This document shows, piece by piece, positions 63,947 through 64,000 of a stretch of 64,000 bases of DNA; within the stretch, counting starts at the first letter, position 1, and every line of letters begins with the position of its first letter. This DNA comes from Gemmatimonadota bacterium (GTDB lineage Bacteria > JAAXHH01), in the NCBI GenBank assembly GCA_009838645.1, contig VXRC01000002.1, forward strand, positions 95,291-159,290, written 5' to 3'. Made by a program: the position numbers and the translations under genes. The notes under the pieces were generated by a model. The model made no database searches. It was not told the DNA's origin and worked only from the letters and a program-made list of their open reading frames with translations.

Positions 63947-64000
63947 AGGGGGGGGCAGGGGGTGGGGGGGGAGGACCCCCCAAAAATGGTATACGGGGGG
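63926..64000. other. Low-complexity G/C contig-end sequence
   Basis: From about 63926 the ALDH frame loses all family similarity and the bases become cccgcccgccc, then long G runs interrupted by short A/C blocks. It fits error-rich sequence at an assembly end better than biological DNA; no feature should be called in it. Confidence 0.7.

Overview
The window is GC-rich bacterial chromosome. It is gene-dense, with one partial gene at each end and no tRNA, rRNA, CRISPR array, phage or transposase that I can recognise. Gene content points to a marine or soil member of the FCB group. The clues are TonB receptors with carboxypeptidase-like plugs, a Gld-type ABC exporter with DUF4340, DUF5916 and DUF6702 proteins, and many phytanoyl-CoA-dioxygenase-like (PhyH) proteins, enolase-superfamily enzymes and a sulfatase. 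Latescibacterota is my best guess, by inference only.

Layout. 1-9.9 kb is mostly minus strand: a PfkB kinase fused to a SIS sugar-phosphate isomerase, dCTP deaminase, an EamA transporter, a secreted DUF1326-like protein, a plus-strand aldo/keto reductase, SufE, a HupE/UreJ-like + DUF6702 + M28 peptidase trio, MoaB, ribosomal proteins L28 and L33, and a DUF2237 protein. 9.9-19.9 kb (minus) is a tandem duplication of a three-gene outer-membrane cassette, followed by a DUF5916 barrel protein. Each cassette has a small Cys/His-rich secreted protein, a His/Asp-rich lipoprotein and a 782-residue TonB receptor. 20.1-29 kb (plus) has a GldA ATPase, a GldF-GldG fusion, a DUF4340 protein, a ThDP enzyme, a PiT phosphate transporter and a CPBP protease. 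Next come a third TonB receptor, RlmN and two GT9 glycosyltransferases (29.6-35.8 kb), then a minus-strand block with isochorismatase, Gfo/Idh dehydrogenase, a PknB-type kinase and Apt (41-35.8 kb).

41.3-64 kb is entirely plus strand and looks like a catabolic island. It holds four PhyH oxygenases, two enolase-superfamily enzymes, a D-2-hydroxyacid dehydrogenase, a ThDP enzyme and a homoprotocatechuate meta-cleavage set (FAH-family isomerase/decarboxylase, semialdehyde dehydrogenase, extradiol dioxygenase). An APC permease and a sulfatase follow, then a kynurenine branch (ACMSD, kynureninase, kynurenine 3-monooxygenase and a truncated ALDH). The kynurenine genes sit behind a promoter with a palindrome between its -35 and -10. 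Together these suggest use of aromatic amino-acid derivatives, but the 3-hydroxyanthranilate dioxygenase that would link kynurenine 3-monooxygenase to ACMSD is not in the window.

A feature of the whole window is short tandem repeats (6-24 bp units). They sit at gene starts, gene ends, domain linkers and 5' leaders, and those inside genes keep the reading frame. The last ~75 bases are G-rich low-complexity sequence and look like a contig-end artefact that truncates the final ALDH.
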